Below are positions 1 through 8,022 of a stretch of 64,000 nt of DNA, piece by piece. The stretch lies in the NCBI RefSeq assembly GCF_040250305.1, contig NZ_CP158190.1, positions 4,806,001 through 4,870,000 of the forward strand, written 5' to 3'. Every line of letters starts with the position of its first letter. Within the stretch, counting starts at the first letter, position 1. The stretch is from Peribacillus frigoritolerans (GTDB lineage Bacteria > Bacillota > Bacilli > Bacillales > DSM-1321). The position numbers and the translations under genes are program-made. The notes under the pieces were generated by a model. The model searched no databases and had not been told where the DNA came from. It saw only the letters and a list, made by a program, of their open reading frames with translations.

Positions 1-745
1 CCCCATCCAGTCTGATGGTTTCCCCATTCAGCATTGGATTCGTTATGATGCTTTCCGTTAGTTTAGCGTACTCTTCTGGATACCCGAGCCTTGATGGGAA
101 TGGTACGGTTTTCCCTAATGAAGACCTAGCTTCATCAGGTAACGAATCAAACATCGGAGTATGGAATAGACCCGGTGCAATTGATACGACACGTATCCCT
201 TTGTTGGCTAACTCCCTTGCAATCGGCAAAGTCATACCAACAATCCCTCCCTTGGAGGCACTATATGCGGCTTGTCCGATTTGCCCTTCAAAGGCAGCGA
301 CCGAAGCTGTATTGATAATGACCCCACGCTCCCCCTCTTGGTTCGGTTCATTTTCGACCATCTTTTCCGCAGCAAGCCGGATTACGTTAAACGTACCGAC
401 CAAATTGATTTGAACGACTTTTGAGAACGCTTTCAATTCATGTGTACCTTTTCTGCCTATGACCTTCTCTGCAATTGCAATGCCTGCACAGTTGATGACC
501 GTATTGATGCTCCCGAATTTTTTCATCCCTTCATCCAACGCCACCGATACGCTTTCTTCACTTGTTACATCCGTTTTAATAAATAGGACTGAATCTCCCA
601 ATTCCTGAGCCATTTTAGCGCCTTTTTCCTCAGAGAGGTCAAATATGACCGCTTTTCCGCCTTTTTTAATGATGTTTCTTACTGTCGCGGCTCCAAGACC
701 TGAAGCTCCTCCTGTCACAACTGCAATCGTTTCTTGAATTTCCAA
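1..745 (-). CDS. SDR family 3-hydroxyacyl-CoA dehydrogenase (HSD10-like), 3' end outside window
   Basis: NAD-dependent short-chain dehydrogenase. Reading the minus strand from a TTG at 745 gives the Rossmann glycine motif TGGASGLG at about residues 11-18, an N-C-A-G motif near residue 90 and the catalytic Y-S-A-S-K. The last visible residues (GETIRLDG) are typical of the HSD10/3-hydroxy-2-methylbutyryl-CoA dehydrogenase branch, which ends about 8 residues later, so nearly the whole protein is present. Members act in fatty-acid or branched-chain amino-acid breakdown. No ATG lies in frame upstream; a GGGGTGAGG stretch precedes the TTG, so the start is probable, not certain. It follows the MerR gene on the same strand and is likely co-transcribed with it. 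Confidence 0.85.
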   Translation of the reverse strand, partial: MEIQETIAVVTGGASGLGAATVRNIIKKGGKAVIFDLSEEKGAKMAQELGDSVLFIKTDVTSEESVSVALDEGMKKFGSINTVINCAGIAIAEKVIGRKGTHELKAFSKVVQINLVGTFNVIRLAAEKMVENEPNQEGERGVIINTASVAAFEGQIGQAAYSASKGGIVGMTLPIARELANKGIRVVSIAPGLFHTPMFDSLPDEARSSLGKTVPFPSRLGYPEEYAKLTESIITNPMLNGETIRLDG

Positions 746-818
746 ATCCTCACCCCATTTGTTTCTATTATATATATTCATCTTTCACTATCATCAAAAC
801 CTATTTTCAAGATTAATT

Positions 819-1214
819 TCACCGCTTGCATGTTTTATCGTTCACTTTCAAGTCATGAAGGGTTTCGGTAAAGCCTTTGATTACCTGTTCAAAATCCTGC
901 TTCAACCCATCCAGCTCTTTAATGCGTTCATTTATTTCGTTTAGCTTCTGTCCTGCAGTTTCAATCGTTTTTTCCAATTGCTTTATGCCTGTCCTATCCT
1001 TATCGAATAAAAGGACGATATCCTTTATTTCCACTAACGAAAAACCATACTTCTTACCGCGCATTATGATTTTGAGCTGTGCATATTCCTTCTTTCCATA
1101 AACCCTTTTTCCCGTTTCGGTACGCTTTGGTCTAAGCATACCAAGTTCCTCATAATATCGGAGGGTCCTTGTCGTCAATCCGAATTCTTTTGCTAAATCA
1201 GAAATGGTGTACAT
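819..1214 (-). CDS. MerR family transcriptional regulator
   Basis: DNA-binding regulator of about 131 residues. The N-terminus starting MYTISDLAKEFGLTTRTLRY is a standard MerR winged helix; the C-terminal half is a heptad-rich helix for dimerisation. It lacks the cysteine pattern of the metal-sensing branches. An in-frame ATG at 1253 would add 13 residues, but it lies only 8 bases from a perfect operator core where the promoter should be, so the shorter start is preferred. The gene precedes the acyl-CoA-type SDR and probably controls it, as LiuR-type MerR proteins control branched-chain and fatty-acid catabolism in other bacteria. Control of the downstream gene is inference. Confidence 0.85.
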   Translation of the reverse strand: MYTISDLAKEFGLTTRTLRYYEELGMLRPKRTETGKRVYGKKEYAQLKIIMRGKKYGFSLVEIKDIVLLFDKDRTGIKQLEKTIETAGQKLNEINERIKELDGLKQDFEQVIKGFTETLHDLKVNDKTCKR

Positions 1215-1260
1215 GTTAAAACCACACTTTGCAAAGGGATTATTTACCTTCATTTTAACA

Positions 1261-1276
1261 TTGACGTTAACGTAAA
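1261..1276. promoter_or_regulatory. LiuR-like MerR operator
   Basis: The 16 bases TTGACGTTAACGTAAA have a perfect 10-bp palindrome ACGTTAACGT at 1264-1273 and match the published LiuR-type consensus TTACGTWWACGTAA closely. The site lies directly upstream of the MerR gene, as expected for autoregulation. Confidence 0.6.
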
Positions 1277-1324
1277 CTTCAATAATTATTCACAAAATTT
1301 ATAATATATGAAACTGTATGAAAG

Positions 1325-1349
1325 ATTTAAATTGATATACTAAGGGTAT
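1325..1349 (+). promoter_or_regulatory. SigB-type promoter of the universal stress gene
   Basis: ATTTAA at 1325-1330 and GGGTAT at 1344-1349 are separated by 13 bases. The SigB consensus is GTTTAA, 12-15 bases, GGGTAT, so 11 of 12 positions match. It lies about 30 bases upstream of the start codon of a gene class often under general stress control. Confidence 0.6.
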
Positions 1350-1377
1350 ATTCTTTAAAGAAGGGAATGATCGCTCC

Positions 1378-1803
1378 ATGCTATGTTCAAAAATATTAGT
1401 TGCTTATGATGAATCCGAATTGGCACTTAAATCTTTAGAAAAAGCGATTGAATTAGGGAAGCTGGATCCCGCTATCGAAATCCAGGTGCTTCACGCTGTT
1501 ACGCTGCCAATCAAGCCAAATATATATGGCAATGCCTTTCAGGAAATTGAAGAATCCATGCTCAAGTATGGCAAGGAAGTGATTAAAAAAGCGGAAGCGC
1601 TTTTATCCGAAATACCGAATGCATCCCAAACATTTGTCGTAGAGGGTTCAGCCATCACGACTTTATTGGAACATGCAAAATCCCAGAATTGTGACCTTAT
1701 CATCATGGGCAGCCGCGGATTGAGTGGCTTCAAGGAATTCCTAGGCAGTGTGAGCCACTATATCGTTCAACATTCCCCAGTTCCTGTCTTACTGGTCAAA
1801 TAA
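1378..1803 (+). CDS. Universal stress protein, UspA family
   Basis: Cytoplasmic single-domain Usp of 141 residues, normal for the family. It opens with the KILVAYDESE strand-loop and closes with the nucleotide-loop pattern GSRGLSGFKEFLGSVS and the strand PVPVLLVK. The ATP-binding class has G-x2-G-x9-G-S/T; here the second spacer is 8, one short, so nucleotide binding is likely but not certain. An AAGGGA site lies about 12 bases before the ATG. The SigB-type promoter upstream fits a role in general stress. No partner gene shares its strand closely; a LysR regulator follows after 150 bases. Confidence 0.9.
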   Translation: MLCSKILVAYDESELALKSLEKAIELGKLDPAIEIQVLHAVTLPIKPNIYGNAFQEIEESMLKYGKEVIKKAEALLSEIPNASQTFVVEGSAITTLLEHAKSQNCDLIIMGSRGLSGFKEFLGSVSHYIVQHSPVPVLLVK

Positions 1804-1956
1804 AATACTCTTTATAGCCAGCCCTTTCCTAGGCTGGGTTCCCCTTGGAATCCAGCTTATTTATGCGTGCATGAACTCCAAACTTATCATGTTTTACAAA
1901 CACTTCCGTTTGCAGGTAAAATGAAACTAATTTAAACGAGGATAACAGGTGACGCA

Positions 1957-2841
1957 ATGGATATTAAACATTTGCAATACTTTATAGAGGTAACCAATTT
2001 CAATAGCTTCACTCGGGCTGCCGACCATTTATTCATTACCCAGCCGACCATCAGCAAGATGATTAAAAACCTGGAAACCGAGCTAGGCGTTGAGCTTTTT
2101 GATCGTTCACGCAAGCAACTGATCTTGACCGATGCAGGCAGGGTCGTCTTAGAGCAGGCAAAATTGATTGATAAGGCCTTTCACAATTTAGAAACGGAAA
2201 TGGACAATTTATTAGGTTTGAAAAAGGGACATATCCGTATCGGCCTTCCGCCGATAATAGACGCTTCTTTCTTCCCCCGGATACTTAGCCGTTTTCACGA
2301 GGATTATCCTAATATTACCTTTCAATTAGTAGAGGATGGTTCAAAGAAAATAGAAGAATCCGTTCAAAATGACTTAATTGATATAGGCGTAATAGTCCTG
2401 CCAACCAACACCGCACTTTTTCATCATTTTGCTTTTTTGGAAGAAGACATCAACTTGATTGTTCATCCCTCCCATCCGCATGCTTGTGTGGAAGAAATTG
2501 ATTTGGCTGACCTGGAAAACGAATCTTTCATCTTATTCAATAAAGATTACGCCCTTCGAGATCTCATCATTTCATCCTGTAATGAAGCTGGTTTTTCTCC
2601 ACATATCGTCACGGAAAGCTCACGCTGGGATTTTATTGAGGAAATGGTTTACTGTAAACTTGGCGTTGCTCTATTACCTGAAAGTTTATGCCGTCATGAT
2701 GAGCGAGTAAAGACAATCAAGGTTAAAAATCCATCCATTAGTTGGAATTTGGGATTGATATGGAGTAAGGACCATTACCTTTCATTCGCTGCAAAAGAAT
2801 GGCTGAAATATACGAGGGAAGCATTGTCCCATAAGCAGTGA
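1957..2841 (+). CDS. LysR family transcriptional regulator
   Basis: LysR-type regulator of 294 residues. The N-terminal winged helix (residues 1-60, with AADHLFITQPTISKMIKNLE as recognition region) is followed by a periplasmic-binding-like effector domain from about residue 90. The sequence looks like the B. subtilis YwbI/CidR branch, but no cidAB or lrgAB holin genes lie nearby, so I give no name. AGGTGA precedes the ATG by 5 bases. Its target is unknown; the unknown gene at 3000, 158 bases downstream on the same strand, is one candidate, and a GTTAT-N7-ATAAC dyad near 2882 lies between them. Confidence 0.9.
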   Translation: MDIKHLQYFIEVTNFNSFTRAADHLFITQPTISKMIKNLETELGVELFDRSRKQLILTDAGRVVLEQAKLIDKAFHNLETEMDNLLGLKKGHIRIGLPPIIDASFFPRILSRFHEDYPNITFQLVEDGSKKIEESVQNDLIDIGVIVLPTNTALFHHFAFLEEDINLIVHPSHPHACVEEIDLADLENESFILFNKDYALRDLIISSCNEAGFSPHIVTESSRWDFIEEMVYCKLGVALLPESLCRHDERVKTIKVKNPSISWNLGLIWSKDHYLSFAAKEWLKYTREALSHKQ

Positions 2842-2999
2842 ATTATCTAGCATGATTATGTAAGCAGTATCATAGATTTAGGTTATGCACATGATAACAT
2901 CTAACCATTTTACAATGCGTTACGGCGGGGTTAGACTAGTATAAGTAAAAAGCACGGTAAATGCTGGTGGATTCCATATATTCTTAAAAGGAGATATTC

Positions 3000-3371
3000 A
3001 TGATCACTTTATCTAGTGTCGATGAGTTACAGGCAACAGAAGCAACTCTGGAGAAAATTAAATATTCATACCCCGAACTATTTGATAAACTGCACCATGT
3101 CGTTGCTTTAACACGGGCTCTTCAATTTAAATATCAATTTATGGGCACATTAATCATGGATGAAAACCATAACGAATACACCCCTGAATTCGTTATGCCC
3201 TCCGTTATCGGATTATATATAGAGGAAGTTCAAAAGTTAAAGGATGATCCAAATATCCAGGTATTACTACAGACCTTCTCCCAAAATAAAAATATTGGAT
3301 ATGCCAAAATCAGCATGCTTGTGCTCGGTAAAAGCCCTGAATCGCTTTTAGGCGCATCATGCATCAAATGA
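3000..3371 (+). CDS. Hypothetical protein, 123 aa
   Basis: I do not recognise this protein. It is soluble, without signal peptide or membrane segment, and looks mixed alpha/beta with an acidic central part (MDENHNEYTPEF). The start is firm: AAAAGGAGATATTC precedes the ATG. It sits alone between a LysR gene and a bidirectional terminator, so it is probably a single-gene transcript. Coding is supported by the good ribosome site and the terminator directly after the stop. Confidence 0.7.
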   Translation: MITLSSVDELQATEATLEKIKYSYPELFDKLHHVVALTRALQFKYQFMGTLIMDENHNEYTPEFVMPSVIGLYIEEVQKLKDDPNIQVLLQTFSQNKNIGYAKISMLVLGKSPESLLGASCIK

Positions 3372-3393
3372 AGCCCCTGATATACTCCGAAAA

Positions 3394-3422
3394 AAACCTC
3401 CCATAATGGAAGGTTTCTTTTC
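3394..3422. terminator. Bidirectional terminator
   Basis: Arms AAACCTCCC (3394-3402) and GGAAGGTTT (3408-3416), with one mismatch, are flanked by an A run on the left and a T-rich run on the right. It separates the convergent gene at 3000-3371 from the ABC importer operon. Confidence 0.7.
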
Positions 3423-3433
3423 TTTACATGTAA

Positions 3434-4156
3434 TTAAAGTACTTTACTCAAAAAGGCTTTAGTTCTTTCCTGCTGGGGATTATTAAAAATCTCACTAGGA
3501 ATATTTTCTTCAATAATATAACCTTCGTCCATGAAAATCACGCGATCTCCAACTTCTTTTGCAAACCCCATCTCATGGGTCACAACTACCATGGTCATGC
3601 CTTCCTTAGCCAGCTGCTTCATGACCTCAAGGACTTCGCCGACCATTTCCGGATCTAGAGCGGAAGTAGGCTCGTCGAATAGCATGATTTTCGGTTCCAT
3701 CGCCAACGCCCTGGCAATGGCGACGCGCTGCTTTTGTCCCCCCGATAATGAATCCGGATATGCGTTCGCTTTCTCGGCAAGTCCGACTTTCTTAAGCAAT
3801 TCCATCCCTCTTTGGGAAGCCTGTTCTTTGGATATCTTGCGGACCTTTATAGGCGCAAGCATTATATTCTCAAGAACAGTCTTATGTGGAAATAAGTTAA
3901 AATGCTGAAATACCATGCCAACTTCCGTCCGGACTTTATTGATATTGACCTTCTTGTCTGTCGTATCAAGCCCTTCAATGAAAATATGGCCTCCCGTTAT
4001 CGTTTCAAGTTGATTGATACACCTCAGGAAAGTGGATTTTCCCGACCCAGAAGGACCAATTACCACGACTACTTCCCGAGGGGAAACGATTGCATTGATA
4101 TTTTTCAATACATCATTATCGCCAAATGACTTCTTAAGATTCTCCACCTTTATCAT
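3434..4156 (-). CDS. Polar amino-acid ABC transporter ATP-binding protein
   Basis: ATPase of a polar amino-acid importer (GlnQ/HisP class), 240 residues. Walker [10 protein letters not shown], signature LSGGQKQR, Walker B IMLFDEP and the switch histidine in VVVTHEMG are all present. It energises uptake at the inner face of the membrane with the permease just upstream, whose stop overlaps this start by 4 bases (ATGA), indicating translational coupling. It is the last gene of the SBP-permease-ATPase operon and is closed by the shared terminator at 3394. Substrate cannot be read from the ATPase. Confidence 0.93.
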   Translation of the reverse strand: MIKVENLKKSFGDNDVLKNINAIVSPREVVVVIGPSGSGKSTFLRCINQLETITGGHIFIEGLDTTDKKVNINKVRTEVGMVFQHFNLFPHKTVLENIMLAPIKVRKISKEQASQRGMELLKKVGLAEKANAYPDSLSGGQKQRVAIARALAMEPKIMLFDEPTSALDPEMVGEVLEVMKQLAKEGMTMVVVTHEMGFAKEVGDRVIFMDEGYIIEENIPSEIFNNPQQERTKAFLSKVL

Positions 4157-4809
4157 TCTGTTTTCAACCTTCTTTCGAGTCTATTTAATACGAAACTTAA
4201 AATGAGGGTAAGGAATAGATAGATGAAGGCACACGCCAAGTATGGCTCCCACACTTTAAAGTACTGACTCCCCATCGCTTTCCCCCAATACATCAATTCC
4301 GGGGCAGCAATGACACAAAGCAGGGATGAATCCTTCAATAATACGATGAACTCATTTCCTAACGGAGGAATCATCCGTTTGAAAGCTTGAGGCAATACAA
4401 TATGTATCATTGTTTGGACATGGGTCATTCCCAATGAACGGGCACCTTCCATTTGCCCTTTATCGATGGATTGAATGCCCGCCCGGAAAATTTCGGCAAT
4501 ATATGCGGCTGCATTTAACGATAAAGCAATGACACCGGCTGTTACTGCATTCGTTTCCCCGGTAAAAAAGGGCACAATTCCAAAATGGATTAAAAAGATT
4601 TGAACTAAAAGCGGTGTTCCGCGAAAAACCGTGACATAACAGTAAAATGGAAAGGCAAGCACCTTGTTTCTCATGATTTTCCCTAAACCGATAAATAACC
4701 CCAAAAAGGTTCCTATGAGGATGGAGGAAACTGACAGCCCTATTGTAAGCAATGTTCCTTTTAATAAGAAAGGAGCATATTCAAAAATAATATCCCAGCG
4801 AAAACTCAT
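4153..4809 (-). CDS. Polar amino-acid ABC transporter permease
   Basis: Integral membrane permease of the HisM/GlnP class, 218 residues with about five membrane segments. The EAA loop, which docks the ATPase, is visible ([20 protein letters not shown]), as is the conserved FRGTPLLVQ stretch. The ribosome site AGGAGGGAAACAAA precedes the ATG. It is the second gene of the operon; an intrinsic terminator separates it from the binding-protein gene, and its end overlaps the ATPase gene by 4 bases. Confidence 0.93.
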   Translation of the reverse strand: MSFRWDIIFEYAPFLLKGTLLTIGLSVSSILIGTFLGLFIGLGKIMRNKVLAFPFYCYVTVFRGTPLLVQIFLIHFGIVPFFTGETNAVTAGVIALSLNAAAYIAEIFRAGIQSIDKGQMEGARSLGMTHVQTMIHIVLPQAFKRMIPPLGNEFIVLLKDSSLLCVIAAPELMYWGKAMGSQYFKVWEPYLACAFIYLFLTLILSFVLNRLERRLKTE

Positions 4810-4829
4810 TTTGTTTCCCTCCTAAGGCC

Positions 4830-4865
4830 AAAAAAACTGCGTAACTTCACACGTAAAGTTACGCA
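4830..4865 (-). terminator. Intra-operon attenuating terminator
   Basis: On the minus strand, ten perfectly paired bases (TGCGTAACTT/AAGTTACGCA) enclose an 8-base loop and are followed by a run of seven T. It lies between the binding-protein stop and the permease start of one operon, so partial read-through would give more binding protein than permease and ATPase. Confidence 0.75.
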
Positions 4866-4887
4866 ATCTTTTACTATCCATTTGTTT

Positions 4888-5709
4888 TTATTGTTGTGCT
4901 TTTAATGTTTCTATATCTGGATCAGTACCAAACCACTCTTTATAAATTTCTGCATATTTCCCATTTTCATAAATGGCATTCACGGCTTTATCGAATTCCG
5001 ATTTCAATTCACTGCCTTTTGGGAACATAAGACCATAAAACTCCTCATTGAAACTTTTGCTGTCTTCAACAACTTTAAGTTTTTGATCGGGGTTATTTTT
5101 CACATATTCTTCAACAACCGTATTATCAGCCACGACTGCCGCAGCTCCGCCTTTTAGTAATTCCTGAATGGCCAGGTTATTATTTTCGAACTTTTTGATA
5201 TCCTTGTGATTCTTTCCAAGGAGTTTCTCTACCGCTTCCTGTCCGGTAGTACCAGTCTGAACGGCAATGACGTTTCCTTTCAATTCATCTCCTGATTTTA
5301 TATCACTATCCTCAGGAACGAGAATCTTGTTTGTGGATAAGAAATACGGAACCGAGAAGTCATAAGATTGTTTTCTTTCGTCATTCACTGTAATCGCAGA
5401 TATGGCGACATCCGCTCTCTTACCTTCGATTTCAACAAAAATCGGATCCCAGCCAACACTTTCCAATTTAATTTTATAACCCGCTTCTTTTGCAACGGCA
5501 TTGATGAAATCAACATCGAAACCTACAATCTTATCTCCTTCAAGATATTCAAATGGAGCATAGTTGGCGTCCGTCACGATCCTGAGTGTTTTCCCATTGG
5601 ATTCTTCTTCTTTTCCAGTTGTCGAGACTTCCTTACCCTTCCCGCATCCTGTCATGACTAGTAACAAAGAAGCAACCATGGCAAACACTAAAAAAGAAAC
5701 CTTTTTCAA
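4888..5709 (-). CDS. Polar amino-acid ABC transporter substrate-binding lipoprotein
   Basis: Lipid-anchored substrate-binding protein of about 273 residues (SBP_bac_3 family). A signal peptide ends in the lipobox M-T-G-C, so the mature cysteine carries the lipid. The fold signature ANYAPFEY, VGFDVDF and the YDFSVPYF segment are present. A TTG start at 5709 is chosen because AGAGGGGATTATT precedes it and the residues then begin KKVSFLVFAM; an ATG at 5829 would add 40 residues not expected in a lipoprotein. It leads the operon and is separated from the permease by a terminator. Exact amino acid is unknown; basic or other polar residues are likely. Confidence 0.9.
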   Translation of the reverse strand: MKKVSFLVFAMVASLLLVMTGCGKGKEVSTTGKEEESNGKTLRIVTDANYAPFEYLEGDKIVGFDVDFINAVAKEAGYKIKLESVGWDPIFVEIEGKRADVAISAITVNDERKQSYDFSVPYFLSTNKILVPEDSDIKSGDELKGNVIAVQTGTTGQEAVEKLLGKNHKDIKKFENNNLAIQELLKGGAAAVVADNTVVEEYVKNNPDQKLKVVEDSKSFNEEFYGLMFPKGSELKSEFDKAVNAIYENGKYAEIYKEWFGTDPDIETLKAQQ

Positions 5710-5784
5710 AATAATCCCCTCTTCTCTCTCGTAAACTCTCTTTTTTAAAAAAACAGATAAATCTAACTTTAGAGAACATTCAGT

Positions 5785-5829
5785 ATATTCTTTTAAGAAT
5801 ATTATACGTTTATTTGTTTTTTTATGCAA
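5785..5829 (-). promoter_or_regulatory. Promoter with overlapping inverted repeat upstream of the importer
   Basis: On the minus strand TTGCAT (5829-5824) and a perfect TATAAT (5806-5801) are 17 bases apart. Immediately downstream, around the expected transcription start, ATATTCTT and AAGAATAT form an 8-2-8 inverted repeat at 5785-5802 that touches the -10 box. Such a position suits a repressor operator. I cannot assign it to a known regulator. Confidence 0.5.
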
Positions 5830-6008
5830 TAAAAAGTCGATAAATAACTTTAGTAAAATAAAATTTTAATCAATTAACTTGGTAAATCAAAAACGCAACT
5901 AAGCTCCAATCGGTAAAGATGCACCCTTTTACCCTTTACTCGAATTAATTGATATTATATTGAAAACAGATAGCGCCACCTTTCAAAAGGTTTAATAGAA
6001 CAAAAATA

Positions 6009-6038
6009 AGCAGCGGCCATATTAGCGTGGCCGCTGCT
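6009..6038 (-). terminator. Terminator of the AI-2E family gene
   Basis: An 11-bp GC-rich perfect stem AGCAGCGGCCA/TGGCCGCTGCT is followed on the minus strand by TATTTTTG, just after the stop of the gene at 6049. Confidence 0.8.
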
Positions 6039-6048
6039 CGAATGATTA

Positions 6049-7068
6049 TTATGGGACTTCCTTATTCCCCTCTTCAATATCCAACATATCCAACAGGAAG
6101 ATAAAGATCGGTATTCCGATGATCAATCCCCATATCCCAAGGAAATGCTCGGAAAACAATAGGATGATGAAGGTGAAAAATGTTGGAAGATTTGTTTTTG
6201 CCGACATGAATTTCGGATTTAAAATATAGCTTTCAATTGCATGGATCACAACAATCATGATCAATACAGCAATCACTTTGGGCATGCCGCCGATACTATA
6301 GGCAATCATGCTAAGTGGAATGAGGGAGATGATGACCCCTGCAACCGGTATCAAACCCAGGAAGAAAATCATGATCCCTAGACCGAGCAACTGCGGGAAG
6401 CCAAGAATCCATAAGAAAGTTACAGATAGGACAGCATTCGTAATGGCTATCAAGAACTGGACCTCGATCACCTTTCCGAATGAATTGATGAATTTGACGC
6501 CAAAGTGACTTAAGTTTATGAAGAAAGACTTAAATTTGGCCCGCTTGAATTTTGAAGTGAAACGAATGATTTTATCTTTTTCCAATAAGAAAAATAGACT
6601 AAGCAACATGGAAATGAAAATTTGAAATGCCAGTTTACCGAAATCGGATATATAAAGATAGAGTGTATTCATCTGTGTTTGAAGATCCAGCGGCGATCGC
6701 AGCTCGTTCATTATATTAATGGCATATTGAATGACCCTACTATCTGGTGGATGTTGAAAGAAGAAAACGATCTGTGTCACTAATTCCGTGAATTGCAGCG
6801 TAATGACCGGTAGATATTTATAAAGAACGATGGCTAAACAAGAAATGACGACTGCATATAAAAAGCTTATAACAACCTTAGAGTTGATATGCATCACTTT
6901 ATTCAGCCGAATCATGATGAATTGCTCCAGCCTTCCCATCAGGAAAGTGAAAACAAATGTGAATAACACGATATTAACCATACTACCGATGCTTATTAAA
7001 AAGAGAACTAACACAATTAATGTAATTAACCTTGAAAAACCTTCGCTTTGCAAATACTCTTTTACCAC
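6049..7068 (-). CDS. AI-2E family transporter (membrane protein)
   Basis: Polytopic membrane protein of 339 residues in the AI-2E/PerM exporter family, with about seven or eight hydrophobic segments: two pairs near the N-terminus, a soluble middle stretch, and the conserved C-terminal part with the LGLIPVAGVIISLIP motif. Members range from AI-2 exporters to sodium/proton antiporters, so the substrate is open. The start is GTG at 7068 with AGGAGATAG ahead of it. It stands alone, closed by its own terminator, with a mobile repeat upstream. Confidence 0.88.
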   Translation of the reverse strand: MVKEYLQSEGFSRLITLIVLVLFLISIGSMVNIVLFTFVFTFLMGRLEQFIMIRLNKVMHINSKVVISFLYAVVISCLAIVLYKYLPVITLQFTELVTQIVFFFQHPPDSRVIQYAINIMNELRSPLDLQTQMNTLYLYISDFGKLAFQIFISMLLSLFFLLEKDKIIRFTSKFKRAKFKSFFINLSHFGVKFINSFGKVIEVQFLIAITNAVLSVTFLWILGFPQLLGLGIMIFFLGLIPVAGVIISLIPLSMIAYSIGGMPKVIAVLIMIVVIHAIESYILNPKFMSAKTNLPTFFTFIILLFSEHFLGIWGLIIGIPIFIFLLDMLDIEEGNKEVP

Positions 7069-7265
7069 TTACCTATCTCCTAACTACCGTTCTGCCGTTA
7101 TAAATCCTTTACCCTTCATTTTACACGGAATTGAGGAATTCTACTACAATTACCTTCCATTGACAATAAAATTATTTGAATGATCAGTAAAACCCATGCT
7201 GAAGAAGCCGTTAAGATGTTTTCGAAAAATTCAATCTTTTATCCCAAGCCATTTCTGCATGAAAA

Positions 7266-7543
7266 AACATCTGCCAAATCGGCAGATGCCAGACCGTAGA
7301 CAAACTCAATGAAAATCGAGTATGTCTACGGTTTTTTATTGGTTTTTAGATTTTGGACGTTGATTTCCACTCCAGGCACTCGCTTTCCGCGGGCGGTCCG
7401 GGAGCCTCCTCGGCTTGCGCCTGTGGGGTCTCCCCTAGACGCGCTTTTCCCGCAGGAGTCTCGCACCTTCCATTCCAATCAACTTAACTTTAGATAGAAC
7501 CCCTTTTGTCTACAAACTCAACATCTGCCAAATCGGCAGATGC
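7266..7543. repeat. 24-bp exact direct repeat flanking a 230-bp insertion
   Basis: The same 24 bases, built around the hairpin arms CATCTGCC and GGCAGATG, occur at 7266-7289 and again at 7520-7543. The right copy directly abuts the stop of the gene at 7543 and probably was its terminator; the left copy lies on the far side of the interspersed repeat. The identical flanks suggest a duplication made when the element arrived or by later recombination. Confidence 0.75.
7294..7513 (+). repeat. Interspersed MITE-like repeat, copy A
   Basis: The element begins with a hairpin (CCGTAGACAAACTC paired with GAGTATGTCTACGG, one mismatch, then TTTTTT) and carries a GC-rich core at 7359-7489 (GTTGATTTCCACTCCAGGCA ... 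ATTCCAATCAACT). It ends TTTTGTCTAC, the inverse of its left end GTAGACAAA, so it has short terminal inverted repeats. The same hairpin-plus-core arrangement recurs at 25727-25888 and, diverged, at 58796-58975. It has no coding capacity. Confidence 0.7.
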
Positions 7544-7773
7544 TAATCTTCATCCTTCACATCGATATCTTCGGGGATAGGTTCGTTATAATAATCCGCT
7601 AAATCCTTCTTATATTTCTCCATCTGTTCAAGATGCATATTAAACTGATCTTTAAAAATCAAATGCTGCTCACCATCATGAACGGTGCGAATTTTATTTT
7701 GAACGATCAAACTTTCTATATAAGATTCCGGCATCGATAGATATTCCGCAGTCTCTTTTACTGTCAAGTACAT
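7543..7773 (-). CDS. Small excisionase-type helix-turn-helix protein
   Basis: 76-residue protein. The first 50 residues (MYLTVKETAEYLSMPESYIE and on) follow the MerR-like/excisionase HTH pattern of the HTH_17 family, in which a short helix-turn-helix reads DNA and a wing follows. The tail is acidic (IPEDIDVKDED). A GGGGTGAAGG site precedes the ATG. Proteins of this size often serve as chromosomal regulators rather than phage excisionases; no integrase is nearby, so its target is unknown. Confidence 0.75.
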   Translation of the reverse strand: MYLTVKETAEYLSMPESYIESLIVQNKIRTVHDGEQHLIFKDQFNMHLEQMEKYKKDLADYYNEPIPEDIDVKDED

Positions 7774-8022
7774 GCCTTCACCCCTTTTCCTCTCTAACTA
7801 TACTAGATATGAGGCATTATTTGAAGCGCTTGATTTTCAACTGAAAACCTCGTACATGCCAAGGAAAGGATGATACCCGATTCAGGGTATTGTCATGCAA
7901 CCTCACCAGCTTAATCAATTTCCACCAATGGAACATTTTAGATGAAAAAACTTACAATCCCTTCCAAGAACATGTAAGATAATGTTAAAGCAATATATTC
8001 ATAGATTGAGGAGTGGACAAAA

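Noticed and set aside
15..413. Open frame of 132 codons on the plus strand at the left edge
   Set aside because: It lies opposite the SDR gene, whose Rossmann and Y-x-x-x-K motifs read cleanly on the minus strand.
1818..1837. CCAGCC/GGCTGG hairpin after the universal stress gene
   Set aside because: It has no U run after it, so I did not list it as a terminator.
7309..7497. Open frame inside repeat copy A
   Set aside because: It is GC-rich repeat sequence without a ribosome site, and the other copies break the frame.
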